Below, piece after piece: positions 1 through 10,418 of a DNA stretch of 64,000 nucleotides. The notes under the pieces are model-generated. The model was not told the DNA's origin. It saw nothing but the letters and a program-made list of their open reading frames with translations, and did no database searches. The stretch lies in NCBI RefSeq assembly GCF_000236035.1, contig NZ_JH393257.1, positions 835,548 to 899,547 on the forward strand. The letters run 5' to 3'. Source of the stretch: Vreelandella boliviensis LC1 (GTDB taxonomy: Bacteria > Pseudomonadota > Gammaproteobacteria > Pseudomonadales > Halomonadaceae). Position numbers and translations under genes: made by a program. Each line of letters begins with the position of its first letter. Position 1 is the first letter of the stretch.

Positions 1-72
1 GGTTAAGGCGTTTTTTAGGAGAAAAATCTAGCGATTACCGGTTCTACACGAAAAAATCCACTTAGATCTACG

Positions 73-507
73 TCACTCCACAATAACTGCTCCGCCGTAG
101 ATACGCCGATACTCCTCAGGCAGGCGCTTGGGACGACCCGTTGAAAGCGCCACGCAGGCAAAGCGCGTGCGCGCGTTCAATAGCGTTTTAGCGTCTTTGA
201 CGCGCACCAGCTGAAAGCGGCGAGTCAAACTGAAGCGCTCATCACAATCGACAATCCAGGTGGCCAACTGTAGCTCGTCGCCTGCAAAAGCCGGTGCTAA
301 GTAATCCAGCTCGTGGCGATGCACCACCATGGCGCGATCAAGCGCTTGATAACGCCCAAGCGAAAGGCCTAGCGCGACCGAGTGTGCCCAGCTAATCTGC
401 TCAACCCAGCGCAGATACTCGCTGTTGTTAACGTGCTGATAAGCATCAATCGCCTCATCAGCGACGCGGATATCGATAACAAAAGGCTCGGGTAGCGCCC
501 ATACCAT
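73..507 (-). CDS. Hotdog-fold acyl-CoA thioesterase (4HBT/YbgC type)
   Basis: A 144-residue single-domain protein of the 4-hydroxybenzoyl-CoA thioesterase superfamily, which hydrolyses acyl-CoA thioesters in the cytoplasm. The family signature is near the N-terminus (about residues 21-36): an Asp followed by QHVNNSEYLRWVE, where the Asp/His-Val-Asn-Asn patch forms the active site. A second hotdog strand region follows (HRHELDYLAPAF). A good GGAGG ribosome site precedes the ATG. It lies 35 bp downstream of rlmI and reads the same way, so it is probably the last gene of a mutM-rlmI-thioesterase unit. The substrate cannot be told from sequence. The 72 bases beyond its stop hold nothing I recognise. 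Confidence 0.85.
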   Translation of the reverse strand: MVWALPEPFVIDIRVADEAIDAYQHVNNSEYLRWVEQISWAHSVALGLSLGRYQALDRAMVVHRHELDYLAPAFAGDELQLATWIVDCDERFSLTRRFQLVRVKDAKTLLNARTRFACVALSTGRPKRLPEEYRRIYGGAVIVE

Positions 508-542
508 TGCGTTGGCTCCTCCACCGATGGCTGAAAGCTTGA

Positions 543-1733
543 TTAGTCGCGGAATACCCGCACACCCAGCGCCTTCAGGTAAGACGTTTCAGGAATCGCC
601 GGATGTACCGGGTGGTCAGGCCCTTGGTGACCTTGGAAAATCACCTGACCGTGACGATCCTGGTGGCGAACCGCACCACGCACGACATCCATTAAACGCT
701 CGGGCGCTAAGTGCATTGAGCAGGAGGCCGACATTAACAGGCCATCGCGACCCAGCAAACGCATAGCTTCGCGGTTCAAGCGGGCATAGGCGCGCTCGCC
801 GTTGGGAATGTCCTTGCGCTTTTTAATAAACGCCGGCGGGTCAAGAATGATCACGTCGAACTCTTCACCGTCCGCCTTTAGCGCCGCAAGGGCTTCAAAC
901 GCATCACCCTCACTCACCGCTACACTTTCCTGCACGCCGTTCAGCTCGGCGTTGCGGGCGACTTGGTCAAGCGCCGGGCCCGAAGAGTCCAGACACAGCA
1001 CCTGTTTGGCGCCATGAACGGCCGCCTGCACACCCCAACCGCCTACGTAGCTGAATACGTCCAGCACGCGCTTACCTTCCACATGGCGATTGATCCATTC
1101 GCGATTAACGCGATGATCAAAGAACCAGCCTGTTTTCTGACCATTAAGCACTGGCACCACAAAGCGAGCGCCGTTCTCTTCAAGCACCACTTCGTCAGGC
1201 AGTGTGCCTTTGATGACATCAACGTGCGCCTCAAGACCTTCCTGACGACGTCCACCGGTATCGTTACGAAAAACGATCACTTCCGGCTTGATGACTTTTT
1301 CCAGCGCGTCGACAATCTCATCAGCCAGCGCCTGCATACCCGCGGTATTGAGCTGCACGACGAGGACATCGCCAAAACGATCAATTACCAAGCCTGGCAG
1401 CAAATCGCCTTCGCCGTGGATCAAGCGATAGAACGGCTGCGCATAAAGACGCTCGCGCAGTGCCAACGCTTGATTAAAGCGGTGCACAAACAGCGAACGG
1501 TCCAAGCGCATCTCGGGGTCTCGAGACATAACCCGTGCGGCAATCAACGAATGGGGATTCACATACGCAACGGCCATCACTTTGCCATTGGAGGCCTCTA
1601 CCAGGGCGGTTTCGCCTGCGGCAAAGTTTTTCAGCGGCGTCTCCTTAATATCTACCTCATTGGAGTAGATCCAGAGATGGCCCGCTTTCAGGCGGCGGTC
1701 AGCATTTTTATTTAGGCGCAGGCGTTGGGTCAC
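543..1733 (-). CDS. rlmI: 23S rRNA (cytosine-C5)-methyltransferase, RlmI type
   Basis: A SAM-dependent methyltransferase of the RlmI family, which in E. coli makes m5C1962 in 23S rRNA. About 396 residues from the GTG at 1733 (V-TQRLRLNKNADRR). I prefer this start to an ATG at 1790 because a GGAG lies 8 nt upstream of the GTG and the extra residues do not resemble the family. Visible parts: an N-terminal PUA-like RNA-binding domain with HLWIYSNEV, a Rossmann methyltransferase with motif I (DVFSYVGGWG), the DPPAFIKKRK motif, and a Ser-Ala-Ser-Cys segment near the end that supplies the catalytic cysteine expected in this family. It follows mutM on the same strand. The exact target base is inferred from the family. 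Confidence 0.88.
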   Translation of the reverse strand: MTQRLRLNKNADRRLKAGHLWIYSNEVDIKETPLKNFAAGETALVEASNGKVMAVAYVNPHSLIAARVMSRDPEMRLDRSLFVHRFNQALALRERLYAQPFYRLIHGEGDLLPGLVIDRFGDVLVVQLNTAGMQALADEIVDALEKVIKPEVIVFRNDTGGRRQEGLEAHVDVIKGTLPDEVVLEENGARFVVPVLNGQKTGWFFDHRVNREWINRHVEGKRVLDVFSYVGGWGVQAAVHGAKQVLCLDSSGPALDQVARNAELNGVQESVAVSEGDAFEALAALKADGEEFDVIILDPPAFIKKRKDIPNGERAYARLNREAMRLLGRDGLLMSASCSMHLAPERLMDVVRGAVRHQDRHGQVIFQGHQGPDHPVHPAIPETSYLKALGVRVFRD

Positions 1734-1793
1734 AGCAATCTCCAAAAATCGTAAGCAAAACTTAAGTAAAACGTTAACACTTATAGGCAAGCA

Positions 1794-2636
1794 TCAGCGC
1801 TGACAGCCGGGGCAGAACACGCTGGCGCGCTGGCCAAGCGTAATGCGGCGCAGCTCCGTGCCACAACGCAAACACGGCTGCCCGTGGCGACCGTAAACAT
1901 TCAAACGCTGGGCAAAGTAGCCGGGCTCACCCTGGCCGCTGACAAAATCCCGCAGCGTGGTGCCGCCCTGGGTAATGGCCGCCGCCAGCACCTCTTTAAC
2001 AGCAAGGGCCAAGGCGTCGTAGCGCGCACGGGAAACCCTTCCTGCCGCGCGGCGCGGGTCAATACCGGCCATAAACAGCGCTTCCGCCGCATAGATATTG
2101 CCAGCGCCCACTACCACCTGGTTGTCCATCAGAAATGGCTTCACCGCCACGCGCTTGTTGCGCGAAAGCGTGTAGAGCCATTTGCCGTTAAACGCATCAG
2201 ACAGCGGCTCGGGACCCAAGTGCGCAAGCCGCTTATCCTGCGTCTCGTCCTCGGCCTGCCAATCCACAAAGCCAAACCGACGGGGGTCGTGATAGCGCAG
2301 TATATAGCCGCTGGCAGTGACCACATCGACATGATCGTGCTTTTTAGGCAGATCCCCCACCTGGGCAATCCGCAGGCTTCCCGACATGCCCAAATGCCAT
2401 AGCAGCGTCGCGTTAGCGTCGCCTTCTAGCGCACCGGCAAACTGAAGGGGAATCTGCAGGTATTTAGCACGTCGCTTTAATACCCCAATGCGCGCCCCCA
2501 CCAACCGCTCGGCCAGGTCGTCGGGCACGGGGACGCGCAGCCGCGGCTGACGCACCAACACTTCGGTCACTTCCTGACCTTCAATATAGGGAGCAATCCC
2601 GCGGCGGGTGGTTTCAACTTCAGGCAGTTCGGGCAT
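1794..2636 (-). CDS. mutM: Formamidopyrimidine-DNA glycosylase (8-oxoguanine repair)
   Basis: Removes 8-oxoguanine and formamidopyrimidines from DNA and nicks the abasic site (base excision repair). The 280-residue length is typical. The protein begins [10 protein letters not shown]: after Met removal Pro1 is the Schiff-base nucleophile and Glu2 the acid. A KRRAKYL segment near residue 57 supplies the conserved lysine, and the C-terminal four-cysteine zinc finger (CLRCG ... CPGC) is intact. It is the first gene of a minus-strand run with rlmI and the thioesterase. A Rho-independent hairpin lies between it and rpmG. Confidence 0.96.
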   Translation of the reverse strand: MPELPEVETTRRGIAPYIEGQEVTEVLVRQPRLRVPVPDDLAERLVGARIGVLKRRAKYLQIPLQFAGALEGDANATLLWHLGMSGSLRIAQVGDLPKKHDHVDVVTASGYILRYHDPRRFGFVDWQAEDETQDKRLAHLGPEPLSDAFNGKWLYTLSRNKRVAVKPFLMDNQVVVGAGNIYAAEALFMAGIDPRRAAGRVSRARYDALALAVKEVLAAAITQGGTTLRDFVSGQGEPGYFAQRLNVYGRHGQPCLRCGTELRRITLGQRASVFCPGCQR

Positions 2637-2728
2637 AGTTGAGCATATCTGGGGGCAGTAACGGCCTGTAATGACAGCCTAGTGAAGGTAAGTTCGCAAA
2701 GCATGCCACGGGTAACAGGCATGCATGC

Positions 2729-2755
2729 AAAAACCCGGCTTGAGGCCGGGTTTTT
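2729..2755 (-). terminator. Terminator downstream of rpmB-rpmG
   Basis: A perfect GC-rich hairpin (ACCCGGC, short loop, GCCGGGT) flanked by A's on one side and T's on the other. It sits between the rpmG stop and the mutM start, so it ends the rpmBG transcript. The symmetric A/T flanks would allow it to work in both directions. Confidence 0.8.
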
Positions 2756-2803
2756 GAACAGGCACTCGCCTGCAGTGGAAGCCGATCATCATCGCAAAAG
2801 CGA

Positions 2804-2959
2804 TTACTTGATCTTGGCTTCCTTGTAGATAACGTGCTTACGGACGACCGGGTCGAATTTCTTAAACTCGAATTTATCCGGGGTGTTCCGCTTGTTCTTA
2901 TCAGTGGTGTAGAAGTGACCTGTACCGGCACTAGACACCAACTTGATTTTATCGCGCAT
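2804..2959 (-). CDS. rpmG: 50S ribosomal protein L33
   Basis: A 51-residue basic protein starting [19 protein letters not shown] and ending KEAKIK, recognisable as bacterial L33, which binds near the E site of the 50S subunit. A good ribosome site (GGAAGGA) precedes the ATG. It lies 53 bp downstream of rpmB in the usual rpmB-rpmG order. The CxxC zinc-binding pairs found in some L33 proteins are absent, so this is the zinc-independent form, which is normal for this group. Confidence 0.95.
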   Translation of the reverse strand: MRDKIKLVSSAGTGHFYTTDKNKRNTPDKFEFKKFDPVVRKHVIYKEAKIK

Positions 2960-3012
2960 GGTTTAATCCTTCCAAAATGCTTGGTCCGAAACGCTTGGCC
3001 CAAAAAGCTGGC

Positions 3013-3249
3013 TTAGATAGCGTCGCCGCGCTTACGAATATCAACCAACACTGCGTCGATACCGTTTTTATCAATAATGCGCATTCCTTTAGTGGAAACG
3101 CGCAGCTTGACGAAGCGGTTTTCAGACTCAACCCAAAAACGATGGGTATGCAGGTTTGGCAAGAAACGACGACGTGTCTTACGCATTGAGTGTGAAACGT
3201 TATTTCCAGTTACCGGACGCTTGCCGGTAACCTGACATACTTTGGACAT
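3013..3249 (-). CDS. rpmB: 50S ribosomal protein L28
   Basis: L28, 78 residues, starting [17 protein letters not shown], a nearly invariant opening for the family, followed by [17 protein letters not shown] 110-residue reading in the same frame begins further upstream, but the family start and the fit to known lengths place the real ATG at 3249. It is the first gene of the rpmBG pair. A single cysteine (Cys5) is present, so this is not a zinc-ribbon form. Confidence 0.96.
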   Translation of the reverse strand: MSKVCQVTGKRPVTGNNVSHSMRKTRRRFLPNLHTHRFWVESENRFVKLRVSTKGMRIIDKNGIDAVLVDIRKRGDAI

Positions 3250-3430
3250 TAGAGCCTCCAACTGCTTGGCCAGGATATAATAACCTGAGTGTTCAAAACT
3301 GTCGGGCGGACCGGAAGGGAAGGTGTCGACGCCGTTAACCGCCAAGCTTTATCCAAATCCGTTATTCAACCCAAGTTTAAAGGAGGCACTTTATACCAGA
3401 GCACCCGACTGACAGCAAGAAAAACCCACA

Positions 3431-3458
3431 AAAAAGCCTGAAAAGGCGCTTTTTTGCT
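3431..3458 (-). terminator. Probable terminator downstream of radC
   Basis: An A-run, a short stem (AGCCT / AGGC with a two-base bulge) and a T-run, in the gap between the radC stop and the rpmB promoter region. Weak stem, moderate support. Confidence 0.45.
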
Positions 3459-3505
3459 CATTTAACTTATTTAGCACTGTATCAAGCATGCATCATCGAT
3501 GTTGC

Positions 3506-4180
3506 TTATAGCCAGCCGCGCTCGGCAAAAGAGATCACTTCTCCATCCCCCACCACGAAATGATCCAGCACACGCACATCAAAAAGTGCCAGCGCTTCTT
3601 TTAAACGTTCCGTGATACGTCGATCAGCATCGCTTGGCTCTGCCACACCAGAAGGGTGGTTATGAGCCAGGATAACAGCGCCAGCACTAAGTTCTAACGC
3701 ACGTTTGGCAACTTCGCGGGGGTAAACAGATGCGCTATCCAGGGTACCGCGAAACAGCGATTCATAGCGAATAATTCGGTGCTGGGTATCCAAAAAAAGC
3801 ACCGCAAACTCTTCATGCCCTAAATGGCGTAGCTGCGAACTTAGGTAGTGGCGCACCAAGGCAGGCGATGTCAGCGCATTGCCTCGCGCCAACTGGCTGG
3901 CTAAATGACGCCGCGATAGCTCAAGCGTCGCCTGGAGCTGAGCGTACTTGGCGCTACCTAACCCACGGGCAGTGCAGAAGCTTTCCTGATCGGCCTCTAG
4001 CAGTTGGCGCAAACCTCCGAAACTGCTGAGTAAATCACGCGCTAAATCGACCGCCGAACGCCCCTGCACGCCAACGCGCAAAAAAAACGCTAGCAACTCA
4101 GCGTCTGAGAGCGCCTGGGCGCCGATATTTAATAATTTTTCTCGGGGCCGCTCACTTTCCGGCCAGTGATTGATTCCCAT
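3506..4180 (-). CDS. radC: RadC family JAMM-domain protein
   Basis: A 224-residue RadC/YicR protein. N-terminal helix-hairpin-helix-like region (residues about 10-90) and a C-terminal JAB1/MPN metalloprotease-like domain. The metal-binding JAMM signature is complete: an upstream Glu in the strand, then HNHPSG and the Asp of PSDAD about residues 175-187. Despite its name, its role in DNA repair is not established and the biochemical activity is unknown. It is divergent from coaBC, as in many gammaproteobacteria. A strong AAGGAG sits close to the ATG. Confidence 0.93.
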   Translation of the reverse strand: MGINHWPESERPREKLLNIGAQALSDAELLAFFLRVGVQGRSAVDLARDLLSSFGGLRQLLEADQESFCTARGLGSAKYAQLQATLELSRRHLASQLARGNALTSPALVRHYLSSQLRHLGHEEFAVLFLDTQHRIIRYESLFRGTLDSASVYPREVAKRALELSAGAVILAHNHPSGVAEPSDADRRITERLKEALALFDVRVLDHFVVGDGEVISFAERGWL

Positions 4181-4222
4181 CGCTCCTTACCTACGCTGCC
4201 CATCTTTGTTGATCAACACCAC

Positions 4223-4309
4223 TCTCATTACACTTAGCTTTACAACAACCAGCCTCATTAAACCTAGCTTAACCTTGTTGGCACCCAATATGCCAAATTG
4301 TTGGTGCCA
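4223..4309. repeat. Direct repeat pair and inverted repeat in the radC/coaBC intergenic region
   Basis: Two 20-base direct copies (4223-4242 and 4254-4273) match at 17 positions and are 31 bp apart start to start. Just after them, TGGCACC (4279-4285) and GGTGCCA (4303-4309) form a 7-bp inverted repeat that could fold in the coaBC leader. A regulator-binding site or a leader structure is possible; nothing more can be said from one sequence. Confidence 0.4.
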
Positions 4310-4355
4310 GTGGTATGGTAAACCTCCTTACGAACGTGGATATGGATCATTGACC

Positions 4356-5651
4356 ATGACCTCTGTTGTTAACCCGACAAGCGCTTCGACGCTCGCAGGT
4401 AAACGGATACTACTCGGCGTCAGTGCGGGTATCGCTGCCTACAAAAGCGCGTTGATTGTGCGCCTGCTCAAGCAGGCGGGATGCGAGGTGCGCGTGGTGA
4501 TGACCGACGGGGCCCAGGCCTTTATCACCCCGCTCACGCTGCAGGCGCTCTCCGGCGAACCCGTGCGCACCTCCCTACTCGACCCCGAAGCCGAAGCGGG
4601 CATGGGCCATATTGAATTGGCCCGCTGGGCAGATGTGGTACTGATCGCCCCGGCCACCGCCGACCTTATCGCTCGTTTAGTGCACGGCATGGCCGATGAC
4701 CTGCTCACTACGCTCTGCTTGGCCTCAGAGACCCCCAAACTGATTGCCCCGGCGATGAACCAGGCCATGTGGCGCCACCCCGCCACCCAGCGCAACGTAC
4801 AGCAGTTGGCGGACGACGGCTGGCAGTTGATTGGCCCCGCCGCTGGCGACCAAGCCTGCGGTGATGTAGGGCCAGGCCGCATGAGCGAGCCTGAAGATAT
4901 CTTTAGCGCGGTAACAGCGATGTTTACAGCTCCTTTCACCACTGCGCCGCACAGCAATGCCCCCCATGTGGTGATTACCGCCGGTCCTACCCGGGAACCG
5001 CTGGACCCGGTGCGCTATATCTCCAATCACAGCTCGGGGAAAATGGGTTTTGCCTTGGCCGCCGCGGCAGCAGCACAAGGCGCCAAGGTCACGCTGATCA
5101 GCGGGCCAGTTAACCTACCCACACCCCAGGGTGTAACGCGGGTTGACGTTGAGTCAGCCGAGCAGATGCACGCACAAGCGCAGCGGCTAGCGCCCCTAGC
5201 GTCGCTGTTTATCGGCTGCGCGGCCGTCGCTGACTATCGCGCGGCAGCCCCTGCCGAGCATAAGCTCAAAAAACAGGACGATAGCGACACACTCACCCTG
5301 ACGCTGATTAAAAATCCCGACATTATCGCCAGCGTCGCGGCGCTGCCCGCTAAACAGCGCCCGCTGGTGGTCGGCTTTGCCGCCGAAACTCAAGAGGTTG
5401 AGCGCTACGCCCGGGATAAATTACAGCGCAAAGGGCTGGATATGATTGTCGCCAACGACGTTTCCCAGGCCGGCCTGGGCTTTGGCAGCGACCAGAACGC
5501 CGCCTGGTTACTCTGGCGCACCCCTAAAGGCGTCGAGAGCCGCTCAGAAACAGCGCAGCCGAAGACCCAACTGGCTACCACCATTATCCGTCAGGCGCTC
5601 GCCCTACTACCCACAACAGCCCCTACGAAAACATCTGGAGAATCTCAATGA
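4356..5651 (+). CDS. coaBC: Bifunctional phosphopantothenoylcysteine synthetase/decarboxylase
   Basis: Carries out two consecutive steps of coenzyme A synthesis: CTP-dependent joining of cysteine to 4'-phosphopantothenate (CoaB) and FMN-dependent decarboxylation (CoaC). 431 residues from the ATG at 4356; an in-frame opening upstream lacks family-like sequence. The N-terminal CoaC half shows the [10 protein letters not shown] flavin loop, the catalytic-His strand [19 protein letters not shown], and the clamp cysteine in [13 protein letters not shown]. The C-terminal CoaB half shows [18 protein letters not shown] and AAVADYR...KLKK, which carries the conserved lysine. Its stop overlaps the dut start (ATGA), so coaBC and dut are translationally coupled. 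Confidence 0.96.
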   Translation: MTSVVNPTSASTLAGKRILLGVSAGIAAYKSALIVRLLKQAGCEVRVVMTDGAQAFITPLTLQALSGEPVRTSLLDPEAEAGMGHIELARWADVVLIAPATADLIARLVHGMADDLLTTLCLASETPKLIAPAMNQAMWRHPATQRNVQQLADDGWQLIGPAAGDQACGDVGPGRMSEPEDIFSAVTAMFTAPFTTAPHSNAPHVVITAGPTREPLDPVRYISNHSSGKMGFALAAAAAAQGAKVTLISGPVNLPTPQGVTRVDVESAEQMHAQAQRLAPLASLFIGCAAVADYRAAAPAEHKLKKQDDSDTLTLTLIKNPDIIASVAALPAKQRPLVVGFAAETQEVERYARDKLQRKGLDMIVANDVSQAGLGFGSDQNAAWLLWRTPKGVESRSETAQPKTQLATTIIRQALALLPTTAPTKTSGESQ

Positions 5652-6106
5652 GTGCCCGCCCCCGCCTACAGTGCAAAGTATTAGATGACCGTTTGCACGA
5701 CTACCTCCCTGCCTACGCGACGGCTGGCTCGGCGGGAATGGATCTGCGCGCCCTGCTGGATGAGCCGTTAATACTAGCGCCCGGAGATTGTCAGCTCGTA
5801 CGCACCGGCATTGCCATCTATATTGAAGACCCAAGCTTGGCGGGCATGATCCTGCCTCGCTCCGGTCTGGGGCATAAACATGGCATCGTGCTGGGCAATT
5901 TAGTCGGTTTAATCGACTCTGATTACCAGGGCGAACTGATGATTTCGGTCTGGAACCGTGGTCAAAGTACGTTTACGCTAGCTCCTTTCGATCGACTGGC
6001 CCAGTACGTGCTTGTGCCTGTCGTGCAAGCTGAGCTCTCCTTGGTGGACGCTTTTGAAGACTCCTCCCGGGGCAGCGGCGGGTTTGGCAGTACGGGCAGT
6101 CAGTAG
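5648..6106 (+). CDS. dut: dUTP diphosphatase
   Basis: Hydrolyses dUTP to dUMP and pyrophosphate, keeping uracil out of DNA and feeding dTMP synthesis. 152 residues, the normal size for the trimeric enzyme. All five dUTPase motifs are readable in order: [28 protein letters not shown] (with the catalytic Asp), RLAQYV and the C-terminal [10 protein letters not shown] arm. A GGAG ribosome site lies at the end of coaBC, and the start overlaps the coaBC stop. Confidence 0.98.
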   Translation: MSARPRLQCKVLDDRLHDYLPAYATAGSAGMDLRALLDEPLILAPGDCQLVRTGIAIYIEDPSLAGMILPRSGLGHKHGIVLGNLVGLIDSDYQGELMISVWNRGQSTFTLAPFDRLAQYVLVPVVQAELSLVDAFEDSSRGSGGFGSTGSQ

Positions 6107-6168
6107 CGAATAATCACGCCTGCTTAGGAAGCCTTTTTAAGGAAACGTCTGTTTAGCTGAGAAGCCCT

Positions 6169-7566
6169 ATGAACGCAAAGTCTGTACCCGCTTCGATTTT
6201 TCGCGCCTACGATATTCGCGGTATCGTTGACGACACGCTCACTGAAGAGACGGTCGAAATGATCGGGCGTGCTGTCGGCTCTGAAGCCGCCGCCCGTGGC
6301 GAATCCAGCGTGGTAGTTGCTCGTGACGGTCGTCTTTCAGGTGCTCGGCTGCAAGCAGCGCTGATGCGGGGCCTAAACGCTGCAGGTCGCGACGTGATTG
6401 ACATCGGCATGGTACCCACCCCGGTGCTCTACTTCGCCACTCATATACTGGATGGCACCCAATCGGGTGTGATGGTCACCGGTAGCCATAACCCGCCTGA
6501 CTATAATGGCTTTAAAATAGTGCTTAGCGGCGAAACGCTGTCTGGGGATGCGATTACCGCCCTTTTCGAACGTATCCAGTCCGGCAACCTGGCCAGCAAC
6601 CTAGAAAGTGGTCATGGCAATATCACCCAGCAGGATGTTCGTGAACGCTATTTAACGCGCATTTTAGGCGACGTTAAGATCAATCGACCGATAAAAGCCG
6701 TGGTCGACTGCGGCAATGGCGTTGCCGGGGAACTCGGCCCACAGCTACTGGCACGATTAGGTATTGAAACTCTCCCGCTGTTTGCGGAAATTGACGGTAA
6801 TTTTCCCAATCACCATCCTGATCCTGGCAAGCCGGAAAATGTGCAGGACCTGATCCGCAAAGTGCGCGAAACCGGCGCCGACATTGGCCTTGCCTTCGAT
6901 GGTGATGGCGATCGCCTGGGCGTTGTCACCCCTTCAGGTAAACTGATTTATCCCGACCACCTGCTGATGGTGTTTGCCACCGATATGCTCGCGCGCCAGC
7001 CCGGGGCCAAGGTTATTTTTGATATTAAGTGCACCGGCAACTTGGTCAAAGTCATCAGCGAGGCCGGCGGCGAACCGGAAATGTGGCGTACCGGACACTC
7101 GATGATCAAGGCGCGTATGCAGGAGACAGGCGCTCAGCTTGGCGGAGAGATGAGCGGGCACATTTTTTTCAAAGAGCGTTGGTATGGCTTCGACGATGGC
7201 CTCTATGCCGCCGCTCGGCTGGTGGAGATTCTCGCCAACCAAGCCGACGACGCAGATACTTTTTTTGCCAACTTCCCCCAAGACGTTGCTACACCGGAAA
7301 TTAATATTGCGGTTACCGACGATAACAAATTTTCTCTGGTGGATAAGCTTGCTCGCGAGGGCGACTTCGGCGAAGGTATCAAAACAACTTTGGACGGTAT
7401 CCGCGTTGACTACCAGGATGGCTGGGGGCTGTGTCGCGCCTCCAACACCACGCCAGCACTAGTCATGCGCTTTGAAGGTAAAGACGAGGCCGCGCTAGCA
7501 CGCATCAAGGCCGTTTTTAACGATGCGCTTCGGCGCGTCGCGCCAGAGATCGAGCTGCCCCACTGA
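6169..7566 (+). CDS. algC: Phosphomannomutase/phosphoglucomutase
   Basis: An alpha-D-phosphohexomutase that interconverts the 6- and 1-phosphates of mannose and glucose, supplying GDP-mannose and UDP-glucose precursors of polysaccharides and lipopolysaccharide. 465 residues, like AlgC of Pseudomonas. Visible motifs: the phosphoserine loop VTGSHNPPDYNG (about residues 105-116), the metal loop DGDGDRLG, the sugar-binding loop GEMSGHIFF and the phosphate-binding RASNTTPALVMRFE near the C-terminus. The gene lies between dut and argB, which is the Pseudomonas order. Choice of symbol follows that synteny; manB/pgm would describe the same activity. Confidence 0.93.
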   Translation: MNAKSVPASIFRAYDIRGIVDDTLTEETVEMIGRAVGSEAAARGESSVVVARDGRLSGARLQAALMRGLNAAGRDVIDIGMVPTPVLYFATHILDGTQSGVMVTGSHNPPDYNGFKIVLSGETLSGDAITALFERIQSGNLASNLESGHGNITQQDVRERYLTRILGDVKINRPIKAVVDCGNGVAGELGPQLLARLGIETLPLFAEIDGNFPNHHPDPGKPENVQDLIRKVRETGADIGLAFDGDGDRLGVVTPSGKLIYPDHLLMVFATDMLARQPGAKVIFDIKCTGNLVKVISEAGGEPEMWRTGHSMIKARMQETGAQLGGEMSGHIFFKERWYGFDDGLYAAARLVEILANQADDADTFFANFPQDVATPEINIAVTDDNKFSLVDKLAREGDFGEGIKTTLDGIRVDYQDGWGLCRASNTTPALVMRFEGKDEAALARIKAVFNDALRRVAPEIELPH

Positions 7567-7685
7567 CCAGGCAGCTCAGCAGATAGCTCTTCAATCTTCA
7601 AATAGCTCGGCGCTGAAGGGATCACGACCACCTAGAAAGCGTGACCCTCACCACTCAATCAGCATAAACGTTAGCAGCATAATAA

Positions 7686-8606
<921 letters not shown>

Positions 8607-8625
8607 CCGCGACGGAGGCCACATT

Positions 8626-9234
8626 ATGAGCGAAGATCAAAAACCACGCCGCCGCGAGCAGATTCTCCAAGCCCTGGCATTAATGCTTGAGGAAGATAGT
8701 GGCAAGCGCATTACCACAGCCGCCCTCGCCCGCCAGGTCGGCGTTTCAGAAGCGGCACTCTACCGCCACTTCCCCAGCAAAGCGCGTATGTTTGAGGGGC
8801 TCATCGACTTTATTGAAGAGAGTATTTTTGCCCGCATCACACGTATTTTAGAAGACGTTCCTGACGCTACCACTCGCTGCGGCACAATACTCGCACTACT
8901 GCTGGGCTTCGCTGAAAAAAATCCTGGCCTGGCGCGGGTAATGGGCGGCGACGTGCTGACCGGCGAAACCGCCCGGCTACGCCAGCGGGTTAATCAACTG
9001 TTTGAACGCCTGGAAATGCAGCTGAAGCAGATCCTGCGCGAAGCCGAGCTGCGTGAAGGTCTACGCCCCACGATTCCCGCCTCTGCCGCTGCTAACTTAC
9101 TGGCGGCCCAGGCGGAGGGGCGAATTTCACAATATGTGCGTAGCGACTTTAAGCGCCTACCCACCGAGCACTGGGAAGATCAGTGGTCGCTGCTATCAGC
9201 CCACTTATTGCGCGCCACGGCACAGCCCGCTTAG
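8626..9234 (+). CDS. slmA: Nucleoid occlusion factor SlmA (TetR family)
   Basis: A 202-residue TetR-fold DNA-binding protein. In E. coli SlmA binds chromosomal sites and blocks FtsZ assembly over the nucleoid. The helix-turn-helix reads ARQVGVSEAALYRHFPSKARMFEGLI (about residues 32-57), with the family-specific start RRREQILQALALMLEE. It follows argB and the GGAGG ribosome site is strong. It complements MinCDE and ZapB elsewhere in the window. A bidirectional terminator separates it from rpoH. Confidence 0.93.
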   Translation: MSEDQKPRRREQILQALALMLEEDSGKRITTAALARQVGVSEAALYRHFPSKARMFEGLIDFIEESIFARITRILEDVPDATTRCGTILALLLGFAEKNPGLARVMGGDVLTGETARLRQRVNQLFERLEMQLKQILREAELREGLRPTIPASAAANLLAAQAEGRISQYVRSDFKRLPTEHWEDQWSLLSAHLLRATAQPA

Positions 9235-9253
9235 GCTAAAGTGTTGGTTGCAC

Positions 9254-9292
9254 AAAAAAACCGGCTCGCTTTAAGGGGGCCGGTTTTTTTTT
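9254..9292. terminator. Bidirectional terminator between slmA and rpoH
   Basis: A long A-run, a hairpin with AACCGGC / GCCGGTT arms, and a T-run of nine or more. Placed between two convergent genes, it can stop both transcripts. Confidence 0.88.
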
Positions 9293-9345
9293 ATACTAAC
9301 AAAGCGTCAAACGATGCGGTGATACTCGTCTGGATCCCGCAGGCG

Positions 9346-10212
9346 TTAAGCCACCATTGCCTCGCCCATTTTCAGACGTATCTTTTTCATGGCATTTTTT
9401 TCCAGCTGACGGATACGCTCTGCACTGACGCCGTAAACATCGGCCAGATCATGCAGCGTTTCTTTGCTATCGGCCAACCAGCGGCGCTGGAGGATATCTC
9501 GTGAACGCTCATCTAGCCCTTCGAGGGCAAGCTGTAAGCGGCGCGTCGAGTCTTCCTCGAAGTTGCTATCTTCCAACTGCGTAGCAGGGTCAGAAGCGGC
9601 ATCGTCTAAGAAGTGCACCGGTGCCTGATAGGTGCTCTCTTCATCATCGCCTGCCGGAGCGTCATAGCCTGCATCGTAAGAAGACAAGCGTCCTTCCATA
9701 TCGCGCACGATCTCAGGCTTAACGTCGAGATCTTTGGCGATGGCGGCCACTTCGTCGTTGTTCAGCCACGCCAAGCGCTTCTTCGCACTGCGCAGGTTAA
9801 AGAACAGCTTACGCTGGGCTTTGGTCGTGGCGATTTTAACGATCCGCCAGTTGCGCAGCACAAATTCGTGAATTTCCGCTTTGATCCAGTGAACGGCAAA
9901 AGACACCAGACGAACGCCCTGATTTGGATCGAAGCGCTTGACGGCTTTCATCAAGCCCACGTTACCTTCTTGAATTAAATCCGCTTGAGGCAAACCATAG
10001 CCCGAATAGCTACGCGCGATATGCACCACAAAGCGCAAATGCGACATTACCAAACGACGAGCGGCTTCCAGATCGCCCTCATCATAGAGGCGATAAGCGA
10101 GTTCGCGCTCTTCATCGGCAGTTAATACCGAAATTCTATTGACCGCGCGGATATAACCGCCCAGATCGCCGCCGGGCGAAAGCTGCCCCACCGGTAGAAG
10201 ACTAGTGCTCAT
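9346..10212 (-). CDS. rpoH: RNA polymerase heat-shock sigma factor RpoH (sigma-32)
   Basis: Directs RNA polymerase to heat-shock promoters. 288 residues from the ATG at 10212, chosen over an in-frame ATG nine codons upstream because a GGGGAG lies before the former and none before the latter. Region 2 ([20 protein letters not shown], then [19 protein letters not shown]), the RpoH box QRKLFFNLR used for FtsH/DnaK control, and region 4 with the helix-turn-helix [17 protein letters not shown] are all clear. As in other gammaproteobacteria it lies downstream of ftsYEX. The 206-bp gap suggests its own promoter; I see no unambiguous one. Confidence 0.97.
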   Translation of the reverse strand: MSTSLLPVGQLSPGGDLGGYIRAVNRISVLTADEERELAYRLYDEGDLEAARRLVMSHLRFVVHIARSYSGYGLPQADLIQEGNVGLMKAVKRFDPNQGVRLVSFAVHWIKAEIHEFVLRNWRIVKIATTKAQRKLFFNLRSAKKRLAWLNNDEVAAIAKDLDVKPEIVRDMEGRLSSYDAGYDAPAGDDEESTYQAPVHFLDDAASDPATQLEDSNFEEDSTRRLQLALEGLDERSRDILQRRWLADSKETLHDLADVYGVSAERIRQLEKNAMKKIRLKMGEAMVA

Positions 10213-10418
10213 GTGCAGGTGGTCTCCCCTGTAACCCATCGTGGTTGACGTAGCACGTTATCAATAACCTATTACAAAACCGTGATACAAAGTCTGCGGT
10301 ACTAAGACCTTAACGCAAGAATAAAGTTCGCACGTTAAGTATTTCAGCAATATCACACTCGCTGCGCAGAACCGCTTTGATGGGTGAATTCAACGACATA
10401 ATGCTGACACCCCATCAA

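Noticed and set aside
963..1715. Plus-strand reading of 250 residues opposite rlmI
   Set aside because: Shadow frame of the clear RlmI gene, with no family-like motif.
4170..4355. Longer CoaBC with 62 extra N-terminal residues
   Set aside because: The extra part has no CoaC resemblance and contains the repeat-bearing intergenic region; the ATG at 4356 fits the family.
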